Assembly (NCBI GenBank): GCA_000690595.2
Contig: JHUT02000003.1
Span: 1 to 64,000 of the forward strand
DNA length: 64,000 nt
Direction of reading: 5' to 3'
Origin: Natrinema mahii
GTDB lineage: Archaea > Halobacteriota > Halobacteria > Halobacteriales > Natrialbaceae
Shown here: positions 8,909 through 18,536 of the stretch, in pieces
Position numbering within the stretch: the first letter of the stretch is position 1
Layout of the letters: each line of letters starts with the position of its first letter
Notes under the pieces: model-generated
Told to the model about the DNA's origin: nothing
Databases searched by the model: none
Seen by the model: the letters and a program-made list of their open reading frames with translations, nothing else
Translations under genes and position numbers: made by a program

Positions 8909-10675
8909 TTACAATTCGTCGAACGACAGATCGCCGGCCCGAATCGCCGCCAACGTCTCGGCGAGATCCTCGACCGGCAGCCGTTTCTGTTCGGTCGTGT
9001 CGCGTTCGCGGACGGTGACGGTCGTCGCTTCGTTCTCGATCGTCTCGAAGTCGACGGTCACGCAGAACGGCGTGCCGACCTCGTCCTGTCGCCGGTAGCG
9101 CCGGCCGATGTTCCCCGAGTCGTCGTACGTGACCGAGAGGCCGGCCGCGCGCAGATCGTCGACGATCTCGTTCGCTTCTGTCTCGAGCGCGTCGTCGCTT
9201 TGCAGCGGGAAGACCCCGACGAAAGTGGGTGCGACCTCTGGCTCGAGTTCGAGATACGTTCGTTCCTCGCCGTCGACTTCGTCCTCGCGGTAGGCGTGGT
9301 GGAGGACGGTGTAGACGAGCCGGTCGACGCCGAAGGACGGCTCGATCACGTGCGGGACGATGTGTTCGCCGGCCTCGGTCTGTTCCTCGACCGCGAAGCC
9401 GGTCTTTTCGACGGGGATCTCGTGGGTCTCGCCCTCGAGGTCGATCTCGACGCTGTCACCCTCGAAGGCCGAGCGGTCGCGGGCGGCGAGGTCCTCGAGT
9501 TCGTCGACCACGTCACCAGCCGCGCCGCCGAACTCCGGGCCGAGATAGCTCATGTCGGGGTCGACGACGGCGCGTTCGACCGTCTTCGGCTCGTCGTACT
9601 GCCGGAAGATCGTGAAGCGGTCGTCGGAATACTCGTCGTGCTTCGAGAGGTCGTAGGCGCCGCGATCGGAGAACCCGGCGAGTTCGATCCAGTTGCCGTC
9701 CAGCTCGGCTTCGGCGTCCCAGCAGTCGCTCGCGTAGTGAGAGCGCTCGCCGGCTAAGTGCTGGCGGTAGCGGAAGCGATCCATGTCGACGCCGAGCGCG
9801 GCGTACCACTCCCGGGCGACGCCGAGGTAGTAGGCGATCCAGGGGTCGAGGGTTCCGTCCTCGACCGCCGCGCCGATCGTCGTCTCGATCTCCTCGCCGC
9901 CCTCCTCGTTCTGCTCGCTGGCCGGGTACAGCGTCACCTCGACGTCGGCGACACTCTCGAGGTCGGGCTCGTCGGTCTCGGGGTCGATGAAGTACTCGAG
10001 TTCGGCCTGTGTGAACTCCCGTGTCCGGATGATCGAGCGTCGGGGGCTGATCTCGTTGCGGTAGGCGCGGCCGATCTGGGTGACGCCGAACGGCAGTTGG
10101 TTGCGCGCGTACTCCTTCAGGCGGGGGAACTCGACGAAGATGCCCTGTGCGGTCTCGGGACGGAGGTAGCCGGGGTCGGAGTCGCCGGGACCGATGTTCG
10201 TCTCGAACATGAGGTTGAAGGTCTCGACGGCCTGGCCGGCGAGGCCGGCGCCGCAGGACGGACAGACGAGTTCGTACTTGGCGATGACCTCCTCGACCTC
10301 CGGGATGGGGAGGCCCTCGGCGTCCTCGTACTCGGTTTCGTCCTCGACGACGTGGTCCGCGCGGTGGCTCTCGCCACACTCCGGACACTCGACGAGCATG
10401 TCGTCGAAGCCGTCCAGATGGCCGGAGGCCTCGAAGACGGGTTCGGGCATGATCGTCGGCGCGTCGATCTCCATGTTGCCCTCCGCGACGGCGAAGCGGT
10501 CGCGCCAGGCGTCCTCGACGTTGCCCTTCAGGGCCGCGCCCTGCGGCCCGAAGGTGTAGAAGCCGCCGACGCCGCCGTAGGCGCCCGACGACTGGAAGAA
10601 ATAGCCCCGCCGCTTGGCGAGTTCGACCAGGTTCTCGCTCGTTGCCGCCGTCTCCGCAGTGTCGTCGTCACTCAT
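8909..10675 (-). CDS. glyS: Glycyl-tRNA synthetase
   Basis: The 588-residue class II synthetase charges tRNA-Gly. Visible landmarks are GFYTFGPQGAALK near the N-terminus (motif 1 region), a zinc ribbon with CPECGESH and CPSCGAG, motif 2 RAYRNEISPRR, motif 3 PSFGVDRLVYT and a C-terminal anticodon-binding domain (FVGVFPL...). Length and order match the archaeal/eukaryal dimeric form. Its start overlaps the stop of the upstream CBS gene by 8 nt, which indicates an operon. Confidence 0.97.
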   Translation of the reverse strand: MSDDDTAETAATSENLVELAKRRGYFFQSSGAYGGVGGFYTFGPQGAALKGNVEDAWRDRFAVAEGNMEIDAPTIMPEPVFEASGHLDGFDDMLVECPECGESHRADHVVEDETEYEDAEGLPIPEVEEVIAKYELVCPSCGAGLAGQAVETFNLMFETNIGPGDSDPGYLRPETAQGIFVEFPRLKEYARNQLPFGVTQIGRAYRNEISPRRSIIRTREFTQAELEYFIDPETDEPDLESVADVEVTLYPASEQNEEGGEEIETTIGAAVEDGTLDPWIAYYLGVAREWYAALGVDMDRFRYRQHLAGERSHYASDCWDAEAELDGNWIELAGFSDRGAYDLSKHDEYSDDRFTIFRQYDEPKTVERAVVDPDMSYLGPEFGGAAGDVVDELEDLAARDRSAFEGDSVEIDLEGETHEIPVEKTGFAVEEQTEAGEHIVPHVIEPSFGVDRLVYTVLHHAYREDEVDGEERTYLELEPEVAPTFVGVFPLQSDDALETEANEIVDDLRAAGLSVTYDDSGNIGRRYRRQDEVGTPFCVTVDFETIENEATTVTVRERDTTEQKRLPVEDLAETLAAIRAGDLSFDEL

Positions 10676-11519
10676 AGAGTGCCTCCAGCAGATCGATGTC
10701 GCGGGCGATGCCGACGAGGTCCTCGCCCGTGATCAGCGGGATCTGTTCGATGTCGTTGCTGATCATCCGCTGTGCGGCCTCCTGGACCGCCGTGTCCGCC
10801 GCGACCGTCACCACGTCGTCGCTCATGAACTCCCGGATCGGGCCCGCGGGAATCTCGATGTCCCGCGTCGGGAGATAGCGGCTCCCGACGGCCTTGATCC
10901 CCTCCCAGGACCAGTCGTCGTCCTGGTCGCCGAAGTTGTCGCCCGTCTCCTCTTCCCCCTCGACGATCCGGGCGACCTCGAGGATGTCGACCTCGGTCAG
11001 CACGCCGCTCATTCGACCCTCGTCGTCCAGCGCGACGGTGTAGGGGACGTTGGCGTAGGAGAGTTCCCGCTCGGCGACGGGCAGGGGGGTTCCCTCGTAG
11101 GTCGTGTTCACGTCCTGGCTAGCGTAGGCGTCGACGGTACCCTCGGTCGCCTGATCGCCGGCCGCGATCGCGTGGATCACGTCGGTCACGGTGACGATGC
11201 CCTCGAACTCGCCGTCGACGACCGGCACGCGGCGCGCGCCTTCCTCGACCATCGTCCGCGCGACATCAGCGAGCCCGGTCTCGGCGGTCGTCGTCGGGAC
11301 CTCCTCCATCAACATGACGAGCTGGTCCTCGTCGGGTTCCTCGATGAGTCGCTCTCGAGAGATCAGCCCGCGGTACTCCGGCCCGTTGTCGGTCGGTTTG
11401 ACGACCGGGACCGAGGAGAACGATTGCTCTTGTAGGTACTCGAGGACGTCCGAGCGGGTCCCGGGCAGGTCGGCGGTAACCACGTCTTCACGGGGCGTCA
11501 TCGCGTCGGCTACGTTCAT
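10668..11519 (-). CDS. Four-CBS-domain protein
   Basis: The 283-residue protein is built of four CBS motifs arranged as two Bateman modules. Examples are VADAMTPREDVVTADL at the N-terminus, GIVTVTDVIHAI, SGVLTEVDILEVARI and IREFMSDDVVTVAADTAVQEAA near residue 210. CBS modules bind adenine nucleotides and act as energy sensors or regulators. No catalytic domain is fused, so its partner is unknown. It is the first gene of an operon with glyS (8-nt overlap). A GGAG Shine-Dalgarno and a TATA-like tttatact lie upstream. Confidence 0.9.
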   Translation of the reverse strand: MNVADAMTPREDVVTADLPGTRSDVLEYLQEQSFSSVPVVKPTDNGPEYRGLISRERLIEEPDEDQLVMLMEEVPTTTAETGLADVARTMVEEGARRVPVVDGEFEGIVTVTDVIHAIAAGDQATEGTVDAYASQDVNTTYEGTPLPVAERELSYANVPYTVALDDEGRMSGVLTEVDILEVARIVEGEEETGDNFGDQDDDWSWEGIKAVGSRYLPTRDIEIPAGPIREFMSDDVVTVAADTAVQEAAQRMISNDIEQIPLITGEDLVGIARDIDLLEALYE

Positions 11520-11618
11520 ATCTCCTCGGTACGGCGAAAATGAGTATAAACCCAGTGTTTCACGGACCGCCGTTCGATCGTAGACCCGTCGCTCGAACGG
11601 ACAGTCCGATTCGATGCG

Positions 11619-11644
11619 TTTATATGTGAGTGGTTGTCACTCAC
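11619..11644 (+). promoter_or_regulatory. TATA element with overlapping inverted repeat
   Basis: tttatat at 11619-11625 is followed at once by the inverted repeat gtgagtg-gttgt-cactcac (11626-11644), between the TATA element and the ATG at 11649. The right arm is repeated as tcactcactcac, so an alternative 8-bp pairing exists. A repressor bound here would cover the transcription start. Confidence 0.5.
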
Positions 11645-11648
11645 TCAC

Positions 11649-11810
11649 ATGGCGACGAACCCCCACGCCATGGCGTCCGACGACACGATCGTCGGTTCGA
11701 TCGATTCGACGGCCTCGAGCGACGAGTACGTCATCGCGGACATCTCGGCCGACGGTGCCTGGCTGTCCATGCGGGCCGATGACGCGCTCGCGCTTCCGGC
11801 CTGGCGATAA
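11649..11810 (+). CDS. Conserved small haloarchaeal protein (53 aa)
   Basis: This 53-residue acidic protein contains IDSTASSDEYVIADIS followed by DGAWLSM, a pattern I associate with a small uncharacterised haloarchaeal family (possibly DUF7556, from memory). The ATG lies about 27 nt after a TATA element, consistent with a leaderless transcript. Codon usage is GC-rich at third positions. Function is unknown. Confidence 0.7.
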   Translation: MATNPHAMASDDTIVGSIDSTASSDEYVIADISADGAWLSMRADDALALPAWR

Positions 11811-11978
11811 CTGGGGGTGGGATGGGATCGATTGCCGCGACTGCGCTGTTTTCCGTTGTCCGCGTTCCGACGCGAGATAGCCCCGATCGGATGGCTGCCG
11901 CGATGTCGACGGTCTTGCCGTTTTCAGCACGTCTCGAGCGGCCGTACCGTTTAGTGGACTCGGATGGTCGCTCCGGCC

Positions 11979-12500
11979 ATGGGACCCACTCGACCGCGAC
12001 GCGACGCGGCACCAGACCCGAGCGACGGCGACGAGTTCGGCCTCGAGCGCACGGGCTCCCGACCATCGGTCGTCACGGCCCTCTCGCGGTTCGTTCCGGC
12101 GGCGCTCGCCCGCCGCGCGATCGCCGTCTCCGTCGCGACCGACCGCGAGGTCTACGCGCGCGACGACCCGGTCGAGATCACCGTCGACTTCGAGAACCGG
12201 CTCCCGGTCCCCGTCGAACTGCCGACGCCCCGCCAGCGCCGCTGGGGGTGGACGATCGATGGCCACCTCGAGGCCACCGACGAACGCCGGTACATACCGG
12301 ACCGACCCGCTACGTTCGACTTCCGCGCCGGCGAACGAAAGCGCGCCGCGGTGACTTGGAACGGCCGCCTCGAGCGGACCGACGGCGACCGCCGCGAGTC
12401 GGTCGTCCCCGAGTCCGGCGAGTACGAGATCCGGGCGTTCGTCGCGACCGCTGCAGGGACGACTCGGCCGGCCGATTCGACGACGATTACGATCCGCTGA
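11979..12500 (+). CDS. Haloarchaeal protein with BsuPI-like beta domain
   Basis: The 173-residue protein has a charged N-terminus (about 1-50) and then a beta-rich domain. Strand patterns there include VEITVDFENRLPVPVEL, FDFRAGERKRAAVTW and SGEYEIRAFVAT. This resembles the immunoglobulin-like BsuPI (intracellular proteinase inhibitor) fold, a weak similarity made by eye. No signal peptide is visible, so it is probably cytoplasmic. The ATG at 11979 is chosen over 11964 because a TATA-like gtttagt lies about 28 nt before it. Confidence 0.6.
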   Translation: MGPTRPRRDAAPDPSDGDEFGLERTGSRPSVVTALSRFVPAALARRAIAVSVATDREVYARDDPVEITVDFENRLPVPVELPTPRQRRWGWTIDGHLEATDERRYIPDRPATFDFRAGERKRAAVTWNGRLERTDGDRRESVVPESGEYEIRAFVATAAGTTRPADSTTITIR

Positions 12501-12741
12501 CTGGCCGAGGCGTGGCTACGAGGAGAGGATATCGTCCGGGAACGACGGCATGTCGCTCCCGATCGAAAAGATCGCGTGTCGTCCGTGACTCGCCGGTATC
12601 GGTTCGGGCCCCGTCGCCGGGGACGACTCGAGCGGGACATGCTCAGACGGTTTGCTGTAACGATTTCCCGGTGCAACTGCAGAGCGGTCGCGGTTGCACC
12701 GGCAATGACGTACAGTAGACCGTCTCAGTCGGCTCCCCGGC

Positions 12742-12897
12742 TTAGCCGGTCAGGAACCCGCCAGGCGAAACCTGCGTCGCCGGCCGGCCGTCGTCGCTCG
12801 TCTGCACGCCCGCAAACGAGGGCGAGTGGTCGATCGTTCGCTGTACCTTCGCGCCGGTTTTCGTGTGCGTTGCCAGGACGGCGAATATTTTACTCAT
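12742..12897 (-). CDS. Possible 51-residue small protein
   Basis: The minus-strand frame runs from ATG 12895-12897 to TAA 12742-12744. It begins MSKIFAVLATHTKTGAKV and has strong third-position GC bias through the body. A TATA-like aatacttat lies about 30 nt upstream, and an inverted repeat tactc-atacac-gagta (12891-12906) overlaps the start. It fills an otherwise empty region between two plus-strand genes. I recognise no family. Confidence 0.4.
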   Translation of the reverse strand: MSKIFAVLATHTKTGAKVQRTIDHSPSFAGVQTSDDGRPATQVSPGGFLTG

Positions 12898-13144
12898 ACA
12901 CGAGTAAATAGCTACGGCCGACTCATAAGTATTATTGCGATGATCGACCGTGTTGGATGATCGTCTCTCACACTATCAGTCCATGACTGTCACGGGATCG
13001 AAACGCCGTCAACGAGTTCGAGGGGCCAGTCTATCGCGGCTATCAGACACGCAAACGCCGGTTCGCGTGATCGATGAGAACGATGGTTACGTTGTGAAAG
13101 ATGAACGAAAAATTATTTTTTGCTACAATAAAATCAATCATTTA

Positions 13145-13414
13145 ATGGGGCCTGTTGCTGTCCTCGGTCTGACGATCGTGTACGTATCGATACACGTGTT
13201 TCTGTCAATTCTCGTATTGAAAGACGCAGAGAAACGTGGAATCGAAAATTCGGTGACGTGGGCCACAATTGTTGTTGTCTTCTCTGGGGTTGGACTCGTT
13301 GCCTACCTCATCAGACGGACTATGCCCGAAAGTGAAGCCGAGGATCCTGAAGATGCGGAGTTTCTACTCCCCGAAACAGAGCATTCCGATGACTCATCAC
13401 ACGCAGACGAGTGA
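13145..13414 (+). CDS. PLDc_N-like two-helix membrane protein
   Basis: The 89-residue protein has two membrane helices around the motif LKDAEKRGIENSVTWATIVV, with GLVAYLIRR at the end of helix 2. This matches the phospholipase D N-terminal (PLDc_N) mini-domain found as stand-alone proteins in haloarchaea. The C-terminal 30 residues are acidic. A longer frame opens at 12950, but the ATG at 13145 is preferred: an AT-rich TATA-like stretch (13108-13120) lies about 25-30 nt upstream and the domain starts there. It sits at the edge of an AT-rich patch. Confidence 0.65.
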   Translation: MGPVAVLGLTIVYVSIHVFLSILVLKDAEKRGIENSVTWATIVVVFSGVGLVAYLIRRTMPESEAEDPEDAEFLLPETEHSDDSSHADE

Positions 13415-13601
13415 CCGAGTTATTTTATTGAACCATTCGCTATGTTGGTTCCCTGTACTGATCACTCACTACTCATTCCAGACCGGTCCTTGATCAGTGT
13501 CACATTCGTGCGTTGTATTCACATGGCTGCTGGAACCCATCTCCGATTGAAGGTTTCAACAGGGCTGAAAAATTCTATTGAGTGGGTATCTCGCAGTGGT
13601 G

Positions 13602-13686
13602 CTATAGTAACTCTTGAAACGAGATACACACCAATCGTAACGTGTCCTGCGATCGGGTGTGCATTGACTTTCAAGAGCTACTATAG
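13602..13686. repeat. 85-bp palindromic element, copy 2
   Basis: Near-perfect 18-bp terminal inverted repeats (ctatagtaactcttgaaa at 13602-13619, tttcaagagctactatag at 13669-13686, one mismatch) enclose a further imperfect stem (cacacc...gggtgtg). The reverse complement aligns gap-free to 6718-6802. The element lies 47 bp downstream of the lipoprotein gene at 13733-14203. A MITE-like element or structured RNA is possible. Confidence 0.7.
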
Positions 13687-13732
13687 GTTCATTCACCGTA
13701 GTGTTTATCCTGACTTTGGTGCGAGAATCATT

Positions 13733-14203
13733 CTATTCCGGCGAGGAAGTTATCCGCTCACCCTCGTTACTAGAGTTGGTGTAGTACGTGTTTTGATTTA
13801 CTGGGACTGACGTCCACGGTTTGGAACTCCCATTCCAAAACATTTCTGAACGTTCTATATCTCCGTAATTTACTTCGATTCCAGACATAAACGCCATACT
13901 AACTGTTGGCGACGGATAGTCGCTACGCAAATGCACTTTACCCCGAGTCAACTGGTCCAAATCCGGCGTATCGATTTCCCAGCGAAGCGGGACAGTATAT
14001 GCCTCATCTTCAGTCGGCTTCGAAAAGTCGAGAATAGCCACAAGCTGATCCGCGGCAACTTGATATGCCTGAACGGATTTGATACTCGGTCTTGGCTCTT
14101 TATCATCTTCACGAAATTGGCACCCTGCTAACCCAATTCCAATCCCTACTCCACCAGTCGTAAGAATGCTCCGCCGAGAAACACAATTTTTTGGCTCTCT
14201 CAT
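13733..14203 (-). CDS. Tat lipoprotein of unknown function
   Basis: The 156-residue protein begins with REPKNCVSRRSILTTGG, a twin-arginine signal ending in the lipobox LAGC, so it should be a lipid-anchored exported protein. The rest is a small beta-rich domain with a VAILDFSKPTEDEAYTVPLRW segment. The frame extends 20 codons upstream, but the ATG at 14203 places the twin arginine correctly. GC is low compared with housekeeping neighbours, which suggests transfer. No family is recognised. Confidence 0.65.
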   Translation of the reverse strand: MREPKNCVSRRSILTTGGVGIGIGLAGCQFREDDKEPRPSIKSVQAYQVAADQLVAILDFSKPTEDEAYTVPLRWEIDTPDLDQLTRGKVHLRSDYPSPTVSMAFMSGIEVNYGDIERSEMFWNGSSKPWTSVPVNQNTYYTNSSNEGERITSSPE

Positions 14204-14500
14204 TTTACCCCTTTCGCTACTAATTTTTCTACTAAAGAGATAAGTATAACGCTCTGGTTGCATTTTGTGGTATCAGGCATAGCTAAAGTAGAATCCGAGT
14301 TCATGTTGGTGGCAGAATGTAGATTGGTTTTGAGCCTTGAAAGTAAGTCTCTAGGTAAATTAGGTTGGATATTGAGTTCTAACTCACTTGATATCTGGAT
14401 TCACTCTACAAAACCCAACCAATCTTATTAACACAATTATTAAAATAAGCGATTTCAGCTACTGAATATGTGTGATATGCCTGTCTATTTATATCCTTGA

Positions 14501-15394
14501 CTAATCTTCACCTCCAATTTCCGGAACATAAATAGTATAGTCAAGCGTCTTGTTATACTGATCAGTGGGTTCACGATTTCCAGTCCAGTCAGTGGCTGGT
14601 CTATATAGAGCATTGTTAAGGGTCTGGGTTACGGATACATCAATAGTATCTGAACCCAGTTCATTAGCAGGTGGGAATATGTGCGAATATTCAATATAAT
14701 GGCCTAATACAGATTGGCCACGGTTGTGTGCATGCCATTCTCTATTGATGTCAGAACCAATCGTAGACTGTTTATAATTTGAATAAATCTGCATGGCGGT
14801 GTATAGACTGGATATACCTTCGCCAAAACTTGAATAAAGGAGAACCGCTCCTTCAGCAATTGCATCGGTCTCCGAAGGCGAATCATTGTTTTCGGACCTC
14901 CCAAGCACGGAAACTCCCCAATCAGTGTCATCGTGGGCTACTGTTGATACTTTATTAGAATGCTCAGTATCTACGTTTATTTCACTCCATGACCGGAAAA
15001 GATCCTCGGTTCCTGTAGTGCCATCATCTAGTTCGTAACCAGTCGCGGCACATGCCGTTGCGGACATATGAACAGAATACTTTTCGGCCCCCTCATCCCA
15101 TTGAAGCCCATTAGACAGTTGGCGAAATTGGCAGCCTGCGGTTGTATAACTTGTTCCACTACCAGCCGGAAATTCAGAATTTGCCGATCGTTCAATTGAA
15201 TTCCAACCTCTGTTAGCGGAAATATTATCCTCACTACCACATATCCCTTGTGGACAAGTATACCTTTCAGTACCAATATCTGGGTCTGCCGCTGTAGTGT
15301 TTGAAAAAAGAGGTATTCCAATTACCGTGCCACTCACAGTCCCTACTTTCTTTAAGGCAGTGCGTCTCATACTATCAATATTCTCGTCTTTCAT
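14501..15394 (-). CDS. Secreted hypothetical protein
   Basis: The 297-residue protein has an N-terminal SMRRTALKKVG region and a hydrophobic stretch ending TTAAD, a likely Tat signal without lipobox. The exported part is rich in Ser, Thr, Asn and acidic residues and contains cysteines (CPQGICG, GCQF, ACAATG) that may form disulfides. Low GC and many A/T-ending codons set it apart from surrounding genes. I recognise no family; a surface or secreted role is inferred from the signal. Confidence 0.65.
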   Translation of the reverse strand: MKDENIDSMRRTALKKVGTVSGTVIGIPLFSNTTAADPDIGTERYTCPQGICGSEDNISANRGWNSIERSANSEFPAGSGTSYTTAGCQFRQLSNGLQWDEGAEKYSVHMSATACAATGYELDDGTTGTEDLFRSWSEINVDTEHSNKVSTVAHDDTDWGVSVLGRSENNDSPSETDAIAEGAVLLYSSFGEGISSLYTAMQIYSNYKQSTIGSDINREWHAHNRGQSVLGHYIEYSHIFPPANELGSDTIDVSVTQTLNNALYRPATDWTGNREPTDQYNKTLDYTIYVPEIGGED

Positions 15395-16061
15395 TTCTAA
15401 ATATTACTTAACCATTGCTATGTTTATACCTTTCGCCACTCATGATTGGTTGTATTTATACTTTAAAAATAATATTAATAATAGGTTATCAGCTTCGATG
15501 ATTATGATAGCATCTGATTGATAACAACCATTAAACACAGCACGTCCTGCAGGTCCGCATATCGAAAAAGTCCCGCAGACTTCGCACCTGTCCGATCGTA
15601 GTTCGTTGTTGAGTAGTCACAAGAGGGTAGTCGTGAGCGGCCTGCCTCCCCGTCGAATACTTCGATGTACGTCCGGTAATCTGACAGGTGATTGAGGACC
15701 CACGGTGACAGTCGAGTCGCTTGCCCGGGTACAGGAAAATTGAGTTCAGTTGATTGGTCATCTCGACACCCTTCGGTCGACAGACGCTCGTACTCCGACG
15801 GATCGCCCGCCAGGAGATCGTTGGGACGCTCCGGTCAGCCGTACCGGTGGCCGTACTCCATGTCCATCGTTCTAGGTGGCCGTCGTGGTCGCTTGCCGTG
15901 ACCGTGTACAGTGGTCTCTCGTCGGATTTGTTGGCCGTGTTACTGTGCAGCCCTCGTAACATGCCGTTTCGCAGCAGCACGAACGCGTCGGCCTGTACTT
16001 ATCGTTCGAAGGGTCGTCATGGCAAGTGACTGCGACCGTCCTCTGACACGTTCAGCACTTG
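15395..16061. other. Intergenic region with no convincing gene
   Basis: The first 140 bp are very AT-rich and contain the promoter of the minus-strand secreted protein gene. The remainder is GC-rich, with only frames of poor protein character (for example 15531-15980 minus). I see no RNA gene or transposase remnant that I can support. Confidence 0.4.
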
Positions 16062-17381
16062 TCATCGGTGCAGGTGACAGGCGGCGAACCGCTCGCCGTC
16101 GCCGGACTCGAGGTCGTACGCCGGCCGTTCACGGGCACAGACGCTCTCTTCGGCGAAGGACTCGAGCAACAGGTCGGTCGCGGCTTCCCAGCGGTCGGCT
16201 TCGTCGCCGTCCGCCTCGCCGTCGGTGGCGACCAGATCGATCGCCTCCGCGACGATCGACCCCGCCTCGCCACGGGGCGGTGTTCCGTCGAAAAACTCGG
16301 CTTCGATCCGTGCTGCCGGCATCGGTTCGAACGTCCGCCGTTTGACCGCCCGCATGAACGCTCGCGTCCGTGGCCACTTCTCGCCGGTCCAGTCGTACGC
16401 GTCGGGGGCGATCAGGTGCGGACACCGCGTCCGGAACCGACACCCCGAGGGCGGATCGACCGGGCTCGGGACCTCGCCCTCGAGGACGCCCCGGGAGCCG
16501 TTCTCGCGGGGATCCGGGACGGGAATCGACTCGAGCAGGGCGCGGGTGTAGGGATGCTGTGGGTTCTCGAACAGTTCCTCTTTCCCCGCCAACTCGACGA
16601 TGTGGCCGAGATACATCACCGCCACACGGTCGGAGATGTGGCGGATGACCGAGAGGTCGTGGGCGATAAAGAGGTACGTGAGGCCGAACTCCCGCTGCAG
16701 TCGCTCCATCGTGTTCAACACCTGCGCCTGGATCGAGACGTCCAGCGCGGAGACGGGCTCGTCACAGACCACGAAGTCGGGGTCGACCGACAGCGCCCGC
16801 GCGAGGTTGATCCGCTGGCGCTGTCCGCCGGAGAAGGCGTGGGGATGGCGGTTGTAGTGACGCGGGTCGAGCCCCACCTTCGCGAGCAGTTCCTTCGCGC
16901 GGGCCTCGCGTCCCTCGTCGTCTAACATGTCGTGGGCCCGCATCGGCTCCTCGATGATCTGCCCGACCTTCATCCGCGGATCGAGCGAGGACTGGGGATC
17001 CTGGAAGATCATCTGCATGTCCGAGCGCGTCTGCCGGAGCGCCTCGCCGTCGAGGTCGGCCAGGTTCTCCCCTTTGAAGTAGATGTCCCCCTCGGTCGGC
17101 TCGAGCAGGCGCAGGACCGTCCGCCCGAGCGTACTCTTGCCACAGCCCGACTCGCCGACCAGACCCAGCGTCTCGCCGGGTCGGATCTCGATCGAGACGT
17201 CGTCGACCGCCCGCACCCGCTCTTGCTCGACGGTGAACGGCGGGAACTCGCTCGCGTCGAACTGCAGGCCCGCGAGCAATCCCGACTCCTGCCCGAAGTG
17301 CTTCGAGACGCCGTCCAACTCGAGCAGCGGCCCCTCGCTGTCGTACTCGCGGTCCTCGTCTAGTCGGAGCCCGCTACTCAC
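16062..17381 (-). CDS. Peptide-type ABC transporter ATP-binding protein (DppF/OppF-like)
   Basis: The 439-residue ATPase has Walker [10 protein letters not shown], signature SGGQRQR, Walker [11 protein letters not shown] and the switch His in LFIAHDLS. An oligopeptide/dipeptide ABC C-terminal region follows ([10 protein letters not shown]). The long C-terminal tail after about residue 330 ends in CHLHR. The GTG at 17381 overlaps the upstream gene's stop (GTGAGTAG, 8 nt) and marks the translationally coupled start, so the longer upstream frame is rejected. It is the last gene of a five-gene operon. Confidence 0.92.
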   Translation of the reverse strand: MSSGLRLDEDREYDSEGPLLELDGVSKHFGQESGLLAGLQFDASEFPPFTVEQERVRAVDDVSIEIRPGETLGLVGESGCGKSTLGRTVLRLLEPTEGDIYFKGENLADLDGEALRQTRSDMQMIFQDPQSSLDPRMKVGQIIEEPMRAHDMLDDEGREARAKELLAKVGLDPRHYNRHPHAFSGGQRQRINLARALSVDPDFVVCDEPVSALDVSIQAQVLNTMERLQREFGLTYLFIAHDLSVIRHISDRVAVMYLGHIVELAGKEELFENPQHPYTRALLESIPVPDPRENGSRGVLEGEVPSPVDPPSGCRFRTRCPHLIAPDAYDWTGEKWPRTRAFMRAVKRRTFEPMPAARIEAEFFDGTPPRGEAGSIVAEAIDLVATDGEADGDEADRWEAATDLLLESFAEESVCARERPAYDLESGDGERFAACHLHR

Positions 17382-18534
17382 GGTCCTCACCCCCGTCGTC
17401 GGCCGGATTCGGCGCGAGTTCCGACGCAGTGCCCTCGGCCATCCCGTCTCCGGTCTCCCTCGTCGCGCCCGCAAGCGGCGGGCTGCCCTCGTAGTCGACA
17501 TCGAAGGCGTCGTGTTTCACGCAGGCCGCCCGGTGGGGTTCGCCGTCGGCGTCCGCGATCACCGTCGGCTCGGGATGGACGCGCTTGCACACCTCGCGCG
17601 CGTCGGGACAGCGCGGGTGGAACCGACAGCCCGACGGCGGCTCGATCGCCTCGGGCATCACCCCCTCGATCGCCTCGAGTTCCGTGACGGTGCGATCGGG
17701 TCGGGGGATCGAGTCCAGCAGGGCGTCGGTGTAGGGGTGTTTCGTCTCGTAGAACAGTTCGTCGACCGGCGCTTGCTCGACGATCTCGCCGAGGTACATC
17801 ACGTTGACCCGGTCGCAGATCTCGGCGACCACCCCCAGGTCGTGGGTGACCCAGACGAAGCTGGTCCCGTATTTCGACTGGAGGTCGTCGACCAGCTCGA
17901 GGATCTGGCCCTCGACGGTCACGTCTAAGGCCGTCGTCGGCTCGTCGGCGATGATCAGGCTGGGCTCGCAAGCCAGCGCCATCGCGATCAGCACGCGCTG
18001 GCGCATCCCGCCGGAGAACTGGTGGGGATACTCCTCGTAGCGTTCTTCGGGATCGGGGATGCCGACTTCGCGGAGCATGTCGATCGCCGCCGCCCGCGCC
18101 TCCTCGCCCTCGAGGCCGCGGTTGAGTTCGATGAACTCCCGCAGCTGGCCGCCGACGGTGAAGACGGGATTGAGCGACTCCATCGGGTCCTGAAAGATCA
18201 CCGCGATCTCGTTGCCCCGGATGCGGGTCCGAATCTCCTCGTCGGAGAGGGCGTCGTCTCGCTTTCGCAACTCGCCGTCGGGGCCCTCCTCGAGGCCGAA
18301 GATCGTCTCGCCTTTGTAGGTGATCTCGCCGCCGACGATCTCGCCCGGGGCTTCGACGAGTCCCATGATGCTCATCGAGGCGACCGACTTCCCGGCCCCG
18401 CTCTCGCCGACGAGGCCGACGATCTCGCCCTCGCGGACCTCGAAGGAGATGCCGTCGACGGCGCGTACTGTACCTGCTTCGGTGAAGAACTGGGTCTTCA
18501 GGTTCTCGACGCGGAGTAGTGGTTCGGAACTCAT
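17374..18534 (-). CDS. Peptide-type ABC transporter ATP-binding protein (DppD/OppD-like)
   Basis: The 386-residue ATPase has Walker [10 protein letters not shown], signature SGGMRQR, Walker [11 protein letters not shown] and the oligopeptide ABC C-terminal signature GCRFHPRCP. It pairs with the DppF-like protein to power uptake of short peptides or related solutes. It lies between the DppC-like permease (2 nt upstream) and the DppF-like gene (8-nt overlap). Confidence 0.94.
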   Translation of the reverse strand: MSSEPLLRVENLKTQFFTEAGTVRAVDGISFEVREGEIVGLVGESGAGKSVASMSIMGLVEAPGEIVGGEITYKGETIFGLEEGPDGELRKRDDALSDEEIRTRIRGNEIAVIFQDPMESLNPVFTVGGQLREFIELNRGLEGEEARAAAIDMLREVGIPDPEERYEEYPHQFSGGMRQRVLIAMALACEPSLIIADEPTTALDVTVEGQILELVDDLQSKYGTSFVWVTHDLGVVAEICDRVNVMYLGEIVEQAPVDELFYETKHPYTDALLDSIPRPDRTVTELEAIEGVMPEAIEPPSGCRFHPRCPDAREVCKRVHPEPTVIADADGEPHRAACVKHDAFDVDYEGSPPLAGATRETGDGMAEGTASELAPNPADDGGEDRE

Positions 18535-18536
18535 TG

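Noticed and set aside
14320-14425. Inverted similarity gattggttttg / caaaacccaaccaatc in an AT-rich spacer
   Set aside because: The match needs gaps and lies in low-complexity AT-rich DNA, so chance is likely.
15531-15980. 149-codon minus-strand frame in the gap before the ABC operon
   Set aside because: Composition is noise-like, with no motif and no recognisable transposase or other remnant.
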